DNA from: Enoplolaimus lenunculus
Taxonomy: Eukaryota; Nematoda; Enoplea; Enoplida; Thoracostomopsidae
DNA length: 64,000 bases
Assembly: GCA_030248215.1 (NCBI GenBank)
Contig: JASANG010003362.1
Location: 22,044 to 86,043, forward strand
Direction: 5' to 3'
In this document: one piece after another, positions 24,094 through 34,379 of the stretch
Layout of the letters: each line of letters begins with the position of its first letter
Position numbering within the stretch: position 1 is the stretch's first letter
Made by a program: the position numbers and the translations under genes
Notes under the pieces: generated by a model
Seen by the model: only the letters and a program-made list of their open reading frames with translations
Told to the model about the DNA's origin: nothing
Database searches by the model: none

Positions 24094-24516
24094 TATAACT
24101 GGGGCAGCCCGGAACACGTTTTCTCTCTATGACAATAGCAGATATATTTTGTCTGCACGTTTATCCGCTATCAGATTCAAAAAATTTGAATTCTACGCTA
24201 TTCTGACGTGGCATCCACTGTTTGTACTGCAATATCATGTATTCTAAATATTGAATGCTGATTGCTGAATATTATCTAATTTTTTACTATTTCCTTAGCT
24301 CGCACATATTCCACTGTCCTATATAATATTCTATATTTAGTAGAATTTTGGAATATCATAAATGTCACACAGTATCACATGACAAATGGCTATTTGTACA
24401 AGCTGATCGATTGAGATCCGTGATTTGTACGCCAATGTCATGCGACATTCATATTTTGTTTACGTCGAATCAACTTGGACAAAAGACAAAACGTGTTCCA
24501 AGCTGCCCCAGTTGTA
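24094..24516. mobile_element. TA-flanked MITE (Tc1/mariner-like)
   Basis: Terminal inverted repeats of roughly 28 bp: left TATAACTGGGGCAGCCCGGA, right the complement of TACAACTGGGGCAGCTTGGA, both continuing into ACACGTTTT. A TA lies at each outer edge, fitting a TA target duplication. 423 bp, no transposase ORF. Confidence 0.75.
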
Positions 24517-24582
24517 ACGTGAACCCTCTATAAATCTGGAATTCACATATTAAGATATTAAAGAAGTTACCTTTGCTGCAGG

Positions 24583-25100
24583 CAGGGTACAACTGGAATT
24601 CCGGTTTCGGTAGGAAAATCCGACATTATTCACTATCCGGTTCCGGTAATACATCCGGTATTTTTTCACCGGATATTCGGTATTTTCGGTATTGAAAAAT
24701 TTTTCTCATTCCAAAATTTAAGAAAAATTAACATATTATCCTTACTTAATTTTCTAAAATTGTCTGAGCGTGTATTGCCAAAATTTTCAATTTGTGACGT
24801 ACTTCATAATTTATCATACGTTTTCAGCTACTACATTTGTTTAAAGATTTTGGCATTCAAAATGGTGTGTTTACACCACACGGTGCGGCGGTATACCAAA
24901 CATGACGAAGCCGGATACCTTAAGATGCGGCCGGAGCCAGAAAAAATATGTAAAATAAGTCAATCAGCTTCATAACAGTGAGTGTAAATATATACAAATG
25001 ATAATTTCGATTTTTTGAAGTTTTAAAAAACATCGGGCAAGTAAAATGTCGGAGCCGGATGTCAATTTATTGCCGAAGCCGGATATCCGGTCTCACCCTG
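24583..25100. mobile_element. hAT-type MITE (CAGGGTACAAC ends)
   Basis: Starts CAGGGTACAACTGGAATTCC and ends GGATATCCGGTCTCACCCTG, with repeated CCGGATATTCGG-like words near both ends. Flanking 8-mers do not match, so either the ends are misplaced by a few bases or one side was altered. Confidence 0.6.
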
Positions 25101-25292
25101 TCGTATTGTTGTCATGATTGTATCTCTTTCTGGATTGAGACACTGTTCGAGTAACCACCGAAATTATTTATTTAAACGGCGCTAGCAGTAAGTGTTTTTG
25201 CGGGAAGCTCAACTGCAGAAACCTTTAAATCATACAAATGATGCCATTAAAAATTAGACGGCCGTAATCCAAACAGTTGAAGAAACAGCTGT

Positions 25293-25366
25293 GGGCGAAT
25301 GCGACATAGTTCATAAACCTGGCGGCCCTGGGCAAATGCGACATAGTTCATAAACCTGGCGGCCCA
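25293..25366. repeat. 37-bp perfect-like tandem duplication
   Basis: GGGCGAATGCGACATAGTTC ... CTGGCGGCCC recurs at a 37-bp spacing with a single clear difference. Confidence 0.93.
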
Positions 25367-25659
25367 CACGATCAGTATCCAAATGAAACATAAATATATA
25401 AGCCAAATTTTGAATGCATTCTAATTATTTACAATATATATAGTTCAGTTGAATCACGTTAAACTCACTGTACAAAAATTACATTTATGTACGCTTCTAC
25501 CCAAGGGTTCCAACAAAAATCTCCACTTTCTGACTAGAATTGGGGTTCAAACTAAAAAACAGGTTCTTCTGTATCAACAATCATTCTCAGGCAGAGCCCT
25601 GTTATCCATGCGTATTACTTATGTGCAACAGACAAAACGGCTAATTTATAGAACAGTTC

Positions 25660-25750
25660 CGTAATAGCATATAATTAATATATGCATATTCCTACGCCTA
25701 TGTGTAAGGATAAGCCTAGCCTAAGCAAAGAAGTTAGTCTAAAGCTTAAG
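25660..25750 (-). repeat. TTAGGC-rich dispersed repeat (reverse orientation)
   Basis: Reverse-complement copy: CATATTCCTACGCC, GGATAAGCCTAGCCTAAGC, then TAAAGCTTAAG. Confidence 0.6.
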
Positions 25751-26159
25751 CATGATCACTACGTAAATTTCAAGGCTTTTTCTTGAAATTAACGTATTTT
25801 AGGTTCGCAAGACTATTACCTAAGTAATATCTGGAACGCGGACGGTAGTTATATATTTATTTTGCATCAATGGTTAAAATCAAGAGCAGTTTTTTCGGAA
25901 AAAAGTTTTACACTGTTGTTTATGCTTATGCAGCTGGTCTTAATTATGCCCCCATGATAAACAAAATCTAGCAAGCAATCGCCATTTTATGCTAAACTTG
26001 AAACTTTAAAAAATACAAAGTGCAACATGTAACAAAAATATATAATTTTACAAGTAGGTATATATACCACACCACACCCTGACACATGCAAAAACCTACG
26101 AGCTTTATTAAAAGTCTCGTCCAAGTACAAGTATTCTAAGTATTTATGGTTAAAAATTT

Positions 26160-27290
26160 TGGATGCGATTATTCCTTTTCAAAAGTTTAAAGCTCGGCGC
26201 TTAAGACGCCGCAACTCTAAGTCTATCTCATTGAACATTTCAAATTTAGTGCAAACGAACGAACGGTTTCAAACTATCCACCAGAGTTACTTGCTCTAAT
26301 CCAACTTACAAATTCCAAACATGATTGTTCAATCGTTTCGGGCAAAAAATTTTGAAACCAATAATTGGCCCAGTTTTTATGTTCACCTGCTCACGATACT
26401 AGAATCGTACCGGAACCAATGTTTAACTCCACGCCCACCTGCTCGGACGCCAAAATAATTCGGTTGGAGCATATATCGCTTGACACCATGCTCATGTCGG
26501 CTTCGCTATAATTCGACAATTATTTTCAACGACATCCAAACACGTTATTTTCGCTGCTCCTCCGACGTACAGGAGCATCTGGATGAACCGTCAAAAGACG
26601 CTCCGTTCAAACGAACCATTCTCCTTTACATTGCAATCCGTCGCTGTGTCTATTATCTATGCATTAAATTTTCTCCAAAAAACTCACACACTTGAGTGGT
26701 CTTGGTCACTGCAGTACTCAATCGAAACAAGTGTGACGAACGAAGTCGTTTTGAAAACATCGACCAAACGCAACATCTTGACACAAGTTAATCATCATAC
26801 CCTCATATGCACAAAGATATGCCGTTGAAATGAACGCATCCAAAAACATCACTGACCACCACAGCCAATTACATTTGCTGAAACTTCGGAAACGTGGAAA
26901 CAAGCCAATTCACTAGGAAACGAGCAAATAATTACAAATACAAAATCAATGACAAAGTTTGGTCAGTCAAGATTACTGCTGTGTATTCGCGTTAAAAAAT
27001 AATGTTGTCTAGAGCTTCTCTCGATAACCCAGTTTACATTAACCTTGATTCCATAACCACAAGTTGTAATGCTACGATTAGAATCACCAATTTACACCAA
27101 ACCGGGGTTGGGTAATCAGCAATGTTTTGAACTAGCAACTCCGTACTGTGGCACTGCTTTAGTTGCGACTTTCATTTTCAATAATCAACTAAAACCGACC
27201 GGCATTCTTCGTTCACAACGTCGAAACTCACGTCGACCAATTCAAAGACATACCCAGTTAGACGTCAAATTACGCATCAATACGTAATTG
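26160..27290 (+). other. Weak LTR-retrotransposon fossil (pol/integrase-like traces)
   Basis: Short coding-like traces in + orientation. The clearest, near 26920-26965, resembles the conserved strand after the integrase core of gypsy-type elements (KYKINDKVW). A basic peptide near 27205-27290 could belong to the end of such a polyprotein. The copy is old and broken in many places, and I recognised no flanking LTRs. The family call is tentative. Confidence 0.25.
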
Positions 27291-28713
27291 TCTCGATGTA
27301 AAACAGCATTATTTAGCAGTTAGTTGTAGCAAAAGTAGTACTAGTAGTACTCATAGCATATATAATTAGTCTTCATACTATTAGCAAACTTATATATTTA
27401 TTACTTACTAGTAATTATACTTTATAATTACACTTTACAAATGAAAATTGCACATACGCAGTACAATAAGGGAAAGGGACGGAACTGATCCGAATTTAGA
27501 GGCGTACAAGTGCAATAAAATTCGTCCAGCGGTAAGTTGACGAGACCACGACTTTATACTAGTTCAAATACGTAAAACAATGGCACCCAGTTTGAAACTG
27601 TACTGGATGGTCGCCAGCAATACCATCAGTACAGCGATCTGAACAAACTCATAATAACGCTCCAGAAGCAATCAACCTTCACGTTATAAACACAGGTTAA
27701 TCAGGCTTTGTTATTGACAACATTGTTCACCTGAAACAAAAAAAATACGCACAAAAGTTGATGTTTGGTAACAGCTACATATATTTAGTTTAGTTGTTTG
27801 AAAATGCAGACCACAAATAATTTACTACTTGCAACAAGAATCAAACAGATGGCGGTGTGGCCCCAACATCCACACACACAAAGCACCTCATTATTAGAAC
27901 AGCTACGTACAAAGCTTGGAAAGTAAACAGTGCTTATACCTCACTACTCTATAAACGTTGAGGAAAACATTCAATTTCAGGAAAACAGTGTGGGTGAATG
28001 AAACAAGTGCCATTTGTATAACAGCAGTAAGTCCACAAGTCATTACTTAACCACTTTGTCGTTTTTACATTTTTTAGGAAAACGATCGAAGTATTTACAA
28101 ATTTTGGACTGGAGGTTAAGTTAAAAATCTAATAGTTCTCTCGGAGCAATAGGTGAAGGGCGCACGCTCCCATCACGGCAATCGCTCTTGAAAGTTCCAA
28201 ACAATTGTAAAATACGACAAGTGCCACTATTGAATTTCCTGAAAGCAATTCAAACATTCTAGCCGGAGACAGAGGTCGATTTTTTGCCGCAATCATAGGC
28301 AGACATCTAGTTGTACCCTGATACCTATGATAGAACAAACTATTAAATAAAACAATGTAACGCAGTGCTAATATAATAGTTAGTCTCATGTTTGTTGTTT
28401 GTTACCCAAATGCTCCGTGGGTAAAGGATCACAAATTTTTACCAGCGCTTTGAAATTCTTTACCCGCGGCGCGGGTATATCCACGTCAAAAATTTCAAAA
28501 TTGGTTTGATACGTCTAATAAAAATAAAAACCCCTTTGAAAATTTTTGGCCCCTACATAACATGTTTCTTCTGTTATCGTTACTTCGTTACAAACAGAAT
28601 TATGACTCAACTGTCAATCTTAGTAGTACATATTAATAAATTTAAAAAATGCTTCTATTAAACGTACAAACATATTTTAAACGAAATCCGACGTAAAATT
28701 TAGTACTGAATGC
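27291..28713. other. Non-coding stretch, nothing specific
   Basis: No gene recognised. Near 28262-28322 a segment ending ATCTAGTTGTACCCTG resembles MITE-terminal sequence, with a relative near 23310-23360 and, in reverse, near 49130-49190, so part of this stretch is probably decayed repeat. Confidence 0.5.
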
Positions 28714-29517
28714 CAGGGTTCCAACGAAATTCCGATTCCGGCTAAAATTCGAAAAATATTTGGGTTCCGTTTCCCATTCCGACTGGCTTCTATTCCGATG
28801 CCGGAATTCCGAGTTTTCGGTTATTAGTTTTTAAACTGATTGAACTTAAATTTTGCCTATTTTTTCATTTGTTTGAAAATCTGTTTGTTTTTGTTAGTAA
28901 GTATTATCAGTAGCAGAGTAAATTATTTCACTGATTGTCAAAATGTGACTGCAATTGAAAACTTTAAGCTCTGTCTTTCTTTAAACGAATAGCAAAATCT
29001 AAACTTAAAATTCTGCTTCATAGCGGCACGCAGTGTGTTAGCCCCACTTGTTCTCAAATATAGCTCGATATTTGGTCCAACAGTATCCTTACTGTAGTGA
29101 AAACGACGTTCCATTGAATTAGTTAATTTTCCAAAGTTTGGGTCCTATTATTTATGATTTCACAAGACTTCATATTTAAAGTTTTGAAGTGCTCAAAATT
29201 CTTAACTGCACTTAAACTTGAGGCCAAACTGTTCCTGTGCTTTGAGAACTAATCTGTGCGTGTATGCGCTACAATTTCGAGGGCCATAACTTTTGAACCG
29301 TTGGTCATACAGCCATAAAAATCGTACCGATGAATTCAGCTCGTCTACATCTATTGGATGGTCCACTTTTTAACAAAATCCAAGGGGGATGCAGATTCCG
29401 TACCACCACCCTAAAACTTAAATTCAGATTGCAATTCCAATTCTGATTCCGGTTCCGACAAAAAAATTTGATTCCCAGTCCGCTTCCGACAAAGTTTTAC
29501 TTTCGATTGGAACCCTG
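28714..29517. mobile_element. hAT-type MITE with perfect 8-bp target duplication
   Basis: Starts CAGGGTTCCAACGAAATTCC and ends GATTGGAACCCTG. It is flanked by identical CTGAATGC at 28706-28713 and 29518-29525. Inner ends carry ATTCCGATTCCGG-like words. 804 bp with no transposase. Confidence 0.88.
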
Positions 29518-29756
29518 CTGAATGCAATGTATGTAAACGCTGACAAGTGCAGCCGAAACGGCTAAACGAACTCAAACCGGTATTTTCACACACCGTCTAA
29601 ACGAGACACGTCACAACGACATTTCACCGGACCCGAAGCCAAAGGATGCGCAGCCCCACTGGAAGCATTTTTGGCTCCAACCAGGGTGCGACCGGATATT
29701 AATTTACTGGAAACGGATATGTACATTAAATTTTTTACCGGAACACAAACCAGATA

Positions 29757-30261
29757 TGTGTCTTTTCGGTCACCCCCCTGCCCACGTTTGCCCAAAAGCG
29801 GTCAGGTTTTGAAAATTTTTGCATATTTGAGCTTCTCAGGACCTTCCCTGATCATTACATGGCCAAATTTGTATTTTTGAAAAATTCGATTTTTCAAGGT
29901 CCCAAGGTCCATAAAATTGGGACCCAAAAAATTTTGTGGAAAAGTTTGACCGTTGGCAACGTGCCAAATCAGTTATTTGACACTAACTCGTTAACCAATC
30001 TCTGATTACCAAAAATTTAACACCACTGAACTCAGCTTTGCACGCTGCATCGAATGATATATAATTTGTCAAACTTTTGACTATTTTTTGAATCCCAATA
30101 TCAAGAGAGGAGCTTGGAACCTTAGAAAATCTAAGTTCTCAAAAATACAAATTTGGCCATGGAATGATCAGGGAAGGTCATGAGCTCAATATGCAAAAAT
30201 TTTCAAATCTGACCGCTTTTGGGCAAACGCGGTCTGGGGGGATAACCGAAAAGACCCCACT
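29757..30261. mobile_element. Nested MITE with terminal inverted repeats of about 100 bp
   Basis: The left arm (TGTGTCTTTTCGG..., CACGTTTGCCCAAAAGCGGT, ATGGCCAAATTTGTATTTTT) is mirrored by the right arm ending CCGAAAAGACCCCACT. TA dinucleotides border both ends (29755-29756, 30262-30263), suggesting a Tc1/mariner-type duplication. No ORF. Confidence 0.8.
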
Positions 30262-30313
30262 TATGGTATATGTTAAATAATGCTGTATTTTAAGCGTGCC
30301 CAAGATTGTCGTC

Positions 30314-30521
30314 CATGGTGGCATCAAATCCGAATGCATTGCTAATTATTTTTTATTACGCAATATAACAAGTTATTTAAAATTTGTATTGTTTAAAACT
30401 GAAAAAACATATTGCCGAACATTGTTGGATTCGGCCTTTGATTCGGCTTTTCCACAACCGAATCCGAATTCAAACCACAACTTTTTTCCGAATCCGAATC
30501 TGAACATTTGTTGCCACCCTG
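30314..30521. mobile_element. Nested short hAT-type MITE
   Basis: Starts CATGGTGGCATCAAATCCGA and ends AACATTTGTTGCCACCCTG, i.e. inverted CAGGGTGGCAACAAAT-type ends. Flanked by identical TTGTCGTC at 30306-30313 and 30522-30529. 208 bp with internal TCCGAATCCGAAT words. Confidence 0.85.
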
Positions 30522-30981
30522 TTGTCGTCCGTTATAAAGTTCGTAATTGCTGCTGCTAAAACTGAAACTATTTAATGCAAAAATGCGCTTAACTCTCGCT
30601 CGCTTTGAACTTCTTGACTTGCCCAGAAATGTAATTGCAGCAAGATGTTAAAGACGCACACTTGAAAAAGCAATTTTATGATATCGGCACGGCAACCGCA
30701 AATAAGCTTTTGCCGGATATTAAACCAGAACCGGATATCCGGTCGTACATTGGCCCCAACCTAGAAACTTCGCAACCTCGCTTGAAAGTCATTGAAAACC
30801 CTTGTGTACCCGTCCTAAACAATTTTTAGCCCATGGCTCACCACATAATTTAATTTTGATTATGCTTGTCGCGTACCTATCTTTTGTTTTCGCATACAAC
30901 AAGTTCTTAGATCGTCGAGTTTCAGTATTGCAATATATGTTGGCCTGAGTTAATAGCGAAGCAACCCGTAATTCTCTAAAC

Positions 30982-31375
30982 CAGGATGCAACCGGAATTC
31001 CGATTCCGATTAGAATTTCAATTCAAAACGAGTTCCGATTCCGATTCCACAATAAATCGAAATTTTGAAATTTTAATTTTAATCGCACTTGTTGCGAGGC
31101 TTTGCATAGAATTTCTGTGTTATTTATCTACTAAATGGCTTTGATAAGTTAACTTATTAATAATTGATTGTAATTCAGCTTCACAGAACCAAAAATCATC
31201 GCCAATTTGTTCATGCGACTTTTCTGAAATTGCTGCCACCCAGCACACACCCTCAATCAACTATCCGTACAGTCACTAAATTTCCAATTCTGATTCAGGT
31301 TTCGATTACAATTCCAGTATAAATTTGCTGTTCCGATTCGGATTCCCGTACAATCCAGTTCCGCTTTGCACCCTG
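30982..31375. mobile_element. hAT-type MITE, 394-bp subfamily, copy A
   Basis: Starts CAGGATGCAACCGGAATTCC and ends CCGCTTTGCACCCTG. Flanks CTCTAAAC and GTCTAAAC match 7/8. The interior (AAAATCATCGCCAATTTGTT etc.) is shared with the copy at 36867-37277. Confidence 0.87.
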
Positions 31376-32834
31376 GTCTAAACCCCTAAAACCTAGACGG
31401 TTTATCTTGAACAAATTTGCTAACAAAAGCCGCACAAGTAAGCCATTATCAATGACGTTAACGTGTCTCATTGTTGCTATGTCAAAAACACAAACAAAGA
31501 TTAATTTTTTTCAATAAATTGTTGTTTGTTAAATGACATAACAGGAGTTTGATAAATATCCTATGATATACATCGCTGAGCAAAGCAAACACTCAAGCCT
31601 GAGACATAGTTACTAAAAGAGATATACGCCAACAACCGGTCGCTATAACTTTCTGACAGTTTAACGAACAAAGAATATTTTCTGGTTAGAACACATCTCC
31701 TCACCTCAGACACAGAAGTTTAAGAACCTGGTTCAGAAAATTACAGACTTCGGCTAAGTTCAGTGTTGCGTTTTAGTATCGACAAAGACAAAGTTATATT
31801 TCAAACCTAAATAAAAAGACTTCAAAGTCTAAAACTGTCTGAAATAATTCTAAACGGTGCAATAGCTGTAAAATAATGGGTTAAAGCTGAACGAATGATT
31901 CATGGCTTGAGATGACTGTATTTTAAATATGTACCCAACCCACCCGAAACGTAATACAAGAGCGGGGTATAAAGGGATTTATACGTACTGACACAATGGG
32001 CAGCACCCAGCAATGATGTGGATCGAATCAGATCGGAAATGATTTGCGGCGCGATCCGAAGCGGATTTTCTACTAAAAATACGGCCCCATCAGATGCAAA
32101 AGTCACACTCATAGCTTCTCTAGCATGGACATTGGAAACAAATTTTACCCTGACACATAAACTCTGATAATGTCAATTTTTATGTGAATCGGAATTGCGA
32201 AGTTGATGTAAAAAGTGAAATGTGGTAGCTGGTTTAAACAAAACACGTCAGAAAGTTATTCTGCTGAACTACAATTACAATGATTATTCACCGCTTTACA
32301 ATAAGTTATTAATGCGTTAGCACTTCAGTTTAGACTTGTAGTATGTACATGCTTATGCAAACAATATATACTTCGCCATGCAGTACGAAACGCAACCCAG
32401 CTCAACCATCAGAATATTTCGTTAAATTAAACGGTTCAAAGCAAGCAGCAGTTTACAGGTGTCAAAATGTGCACTAGGAACCCATTCTTAAAAGTTGGCA
32501 ACCAAAAAGCAAAAAAATTAACCCATTGAAAAATATATAAATGAAAGAAAATGCATGCCGTGCGTTGGAAAAAATAGACATGAAAAATATGAATAACTAA
32601 ATAAGCGGACAAATTTTTGAAAATATGAATAACTAAATATGTAGACAAATTTTTGAGAATCGCCTACAATTGGAGCTACATACTTAATTTTACGTGGTAC
32701 AAGATGTATGTAACCAGATCCGGAAAGTGAAAAATGCATGCCGCCGAAAAATTCATTTAATTTTCTCTTTCTTGCCGTATTACAGCCAAAATAACCTTAC
32801 TTGAAGATACATATTGACTTAATCTGCTGTATTT
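31376..32834. other. Non-coding stretch, nothing specific
   Basis: No gene or clear repeat recognised. A GAAAATATGAATAACTAAAT-like phrase is repeated near 32580-32645. Short open frames lack similarity. Confidence 0.5.
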
Positions 32835-33775
32835 TTGAGCGAAGCGAAGCTCGGAGTTTCGCGAAGCGTTTTATGTTTTGTACTTGGGGGTCGAAAGGTG
32901 GATGTCCGTCCATCCGTCTGTCCGTCCGAAAAGAATCTCAGGAACGGCTGAACCGATTTTGATGAACTTTTTTTGTTTGAAAGCCAATTATTCTGGGGTG
33001 TTAACCTCGCATTGGGGTTTTAAAATTTTAAGCCATTTATTAGCTACAGGCTAATTTGCATAATTAATTAAGCCTAAATTAGTACTTTCCACAATATTTC
33101 ACTAATTATTACAGTTAGAAGCAATCTAATTTTAGCATTAAAGGGTTTTTGGGTGCGAAGAATCTGCGTAGACTGCTTAGGAACCTCCAAAACCGATAGT
33201 TGAGCTGTTAGCTAATAGATAATTTGCATATTAGCAAGGTTATAAGCCTAAATTAGGACTTTTTACAATATTTCACTAATTATTAAGGTTAAAAGCAATA
33301 TAATTTCAGCACTAAAGGGTTTTTAGGTGCAAGGAATTTGAATAAAAAGTTTATAAACATCCAAAACCGATAATTGAATAGTTAGCTAATAACTAATTTG
33401 CATAATAGTTTAATTGACAAGACAAAACTAGGACTTTTTAAATTATTTCAATAATTTTTAGGGTTCACTGAAGGTTTTTGGGTGCGAGGAATCTGAATAA
33501 ATTTTTTACAAACCTCCAAAACCGATAATTGAATAGTTAGCTAATAGTTAATTTGCATATTAGGTTAACTGACAAGACAAAATTAGGATTTTTTAAATTA
33601 TTCCAAAAATGATAGGGTGGCTGAAGGGTTTTTGGGTCCGAGGAATCTGAGGACATTGCTTACAAACCTCCAAAACCGATAAATGAATGTTAGCTAATAA
33701 CTAATTTGCATATTACCTTAATTGCTTACGTGTGTTCGAGCTTCGCTCAATAAATGTAGTCCCACTACGACTGGT
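32835..33775 (+). mobile_element. Helentron-like (HINE/DINE-type) element, copy 2
   Basis: Intact 5' end TTGAGCGAAGCGAAGCTCGG and GTCCGTCC stretch, conserved GGAACGGCTGAACCGATTTT block, internal tandem units, then TTCGAGCTTCGCTCA, the GTAGT-CCC-ACTAC hairpin and CTGGT at 33771-33775. Same orientation as copies 1 and 3. No coding capacity. Confidence 0.78.
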
Positions 33776-34379
33776 AGATAATGTTTATCCACTGAAACGA
33801 AATCTACGATCGATGGTTTTTCGGTGATTGTCAAGGTTTATATACTATATATTAATTAAACCTATTTCTTTTTTTATAAATTCCGGTTGCACCCTGTTAC
33901 GCACCTACTTATGTGTCTTCCAGAATCAGCTCGATTTTCCAGACGAGGTGAGATAGTATTTTTCTTTGAATTTAGTTCCACTTCCCCCTTATCAGAAGCA
34001 AAGTATAACCATTTTACATTTCCATGCAGCCTTCCGCCACCACTATTAAGCAGAAAACAAAAGGTTAGCCACGCCGCTGATTATCGACGTCACGTAAATT
34101 TCACTCTGTTAGATATAACAAATTACTACATATCTCACTTATGTTTTTGGCTACTCCCATCCATTAATTAAACTGCATTCTCATCTGTAGCAACCTTTTT
34201 CTGATCATGATTGTGTTCAACAGTTCAACACAAATTTGTCAAAAAGCAAGGTACAGTATCATGGAAAAGTTGTTCAATGTCTGAAATAATAATAGTTACG
34301 GGACAATCGTTTCCAAAACTAAAAACACCACCTGTTAAAAATAAATACGCTAAGCTAAATAAATACATAACACAGTTGT

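Larger units (their letters stand above)
29682..30752. mobile_element. hAT-type MITE carrying two nested insertions
   Basis: Starts CAGGGTGCGACCGGATATTA and ends GGTCGTACATTG, flanked by GCTCCAAC (29674-29681) and GCCCCAAC (30753-30760), 7 of 8 matching. After removing the nested segments 29757-30261 and 30314-30521, the remainder aligns with the uninterrupted copy at 11626-12084 (shared GTTATAAAGTTC, TTGCTGCTG, CTTCTTGACTTGCCCAGAA and GCAGCAAGATGTTAAAGACG). Confidence 0.82.

Noticed and set aside
26160-27290. A complete LTR retroelement
   Set aside because: Only scattered pol-like traces; no LTR pair recognised, so it is listed only as a weak fossil.
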